From Anolis sagrei (taxonomy: Eukaryota; Chordata; Lepidosauria; Squamata; Anolidae): DNA of 64,000 nt. Position numbers and translations under genes: made by a program. Positions 63,483 through 64,000 of this stretch are shown here, piece after piece. The DNA lies in the NCBI RefSeq assembly GCF_037176765.1, contig NC_090022.1:80564209-80628208 (forward strand), given 5' to 3'. The number at the start of each line of letters is the position of its first letter. Position 1 is the stretch's first letter. The notes under the pieces are model-generated. The model ran no database searches. It saw only the letters and a list, made by a program, of their open reading frames with translations, and was not told the origin of the DNA.

Positions 63483-63657
63483 TGAGTGAGGGCAAAGGGA
63501 TAAAAAAAGCATTTAACTGGCCCCTATCAGTTGCTGGAGCAGAAACGAAAACAGTATGTACCTGTTTGCACACAATTTTCCTCAAGTTAAGGAAAATGTG
63601 GCTTTCATGCATATATAGTAACTGGCTGGTATGACACGAAAGAATCAGATTCCTTAG

Positions 63658-63672
63658 CCCCCCCCCCCCCCC
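63658..63672. repeat. C homopolymer
   Basis: A run of about 15 C. Similar G or C runs occur at 14825-14838, 15642-15652 and 16341-16355. Confidence 0.9.
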
Positions 63673-64000
63673 AAATAGAATTATTTTGAAACAAACTGGT
63701 TGACACACCTGGGATTTTATTACTCATATTTCATGCTGCTGGATAATAAGAGTGACTAATACATCCATTTATTTCTATGGTTCTGTTGCAGATGGGACTA
63801 AAATTGATTTTGGCCTATAATGAATGTGCGATATGTCAGTAGTTCAGTTCCACTCCTGCATATTTCATATTGTTTAATTGTTATAGAGTTGTGCTGGTGG
63901 ATTTAGAAATTCCTAGAGAAATTCCTAGGCATTTGTAGGTCCTCCAGGACAATTTAATTAATCTTAATTAATTTAATTAAAATTCCAGGATCAACTTCAA

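Larger units (their letters stand above)
62434..64000. other. TIM gene 2 intron after mucin exon, to window end
   Basis: Contains a LINE-tail scrap (62525-62580), the MITE at 63333-63482 and a poly-C run. No transmembrane exon recognised before the edge. Confidence 0.4.

Overview
The window looks like a piece of a squamate reptile (lizard) chromosome, probably iguanian. The evidence is AT-rich DNA with very large introns, many (TAA)n, (CA)n and (TA)n microsatellites, and a repeat mix of CR1, L2, R4/Dong-type, RTE/BovB and Penelope-like retroelements, Sauria-type tRNA SINEs and many short palindromic MITEs. The host genes are vertebrate orthologues in an order known from amniotes. Species and chromosome cannot be fixed from the sequence alone.

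Host genes, left to right. (1) ITK, the T-cell Tec kinase, is on the minus strand. Only its first two coding exons are here (12873-13010 and 2362-2466), encoding the start of the PH domain; the rest lies left of base 1. (2) MED7, Mediator subunit 7, is on the plus strand. It has a CpG-rich promoter and probable non-coding first exon near 20150-20554, and one coding exon at 24153-24845. (3) A complete TIM-family immune receptor is on the plus strand, reconstructed from seven phase-compatible exons between 35443 and 49728 (about 248 residues). (4) A second TIM receptor starts at 56446 with a signal-peptide exon, an IgV exon with the WFND phosphatidylserine-binding motif and a long mucin exon, and runs off the right edge. 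ITK-MED7-TIM matches the mammalian ITK-(FAM71B)-MED7-HAVCR2-HAVCR1-TIMD4 order, with ITK divergent from the others.

Between the genes the sequence is mostly repeats. The most striking are: an apparently intact Tc1/mariner-like element (27167-28509) with 101-bp inverted ends, TA duplications and an unbroken 351-residue transposase of unusual D-D spacing; a foldback element (9530-10773) built of three successive long hairpins; three R4/Dong-type LINE copies, all in (TAA)n tracts; paired, inverted Penelope termini carrying hammerhead-ribozyme-like motifs at two places; a 548-codon CR1 ORF; and several nested insertions. A small fossil of a DIRS-like retrotransposon lies near 14900-15460.

Functionally this is an immune-gene neighbourhood (ITK for T-cell receptor signalling, TIM receptors for phosphatidylserine recognition and T-cell or phagocyte regulation) with a housekeeping Mediator gene embedded in it. 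I found no bacterial-type systems, CRISPR arrays, rRNA or tRNA genes.
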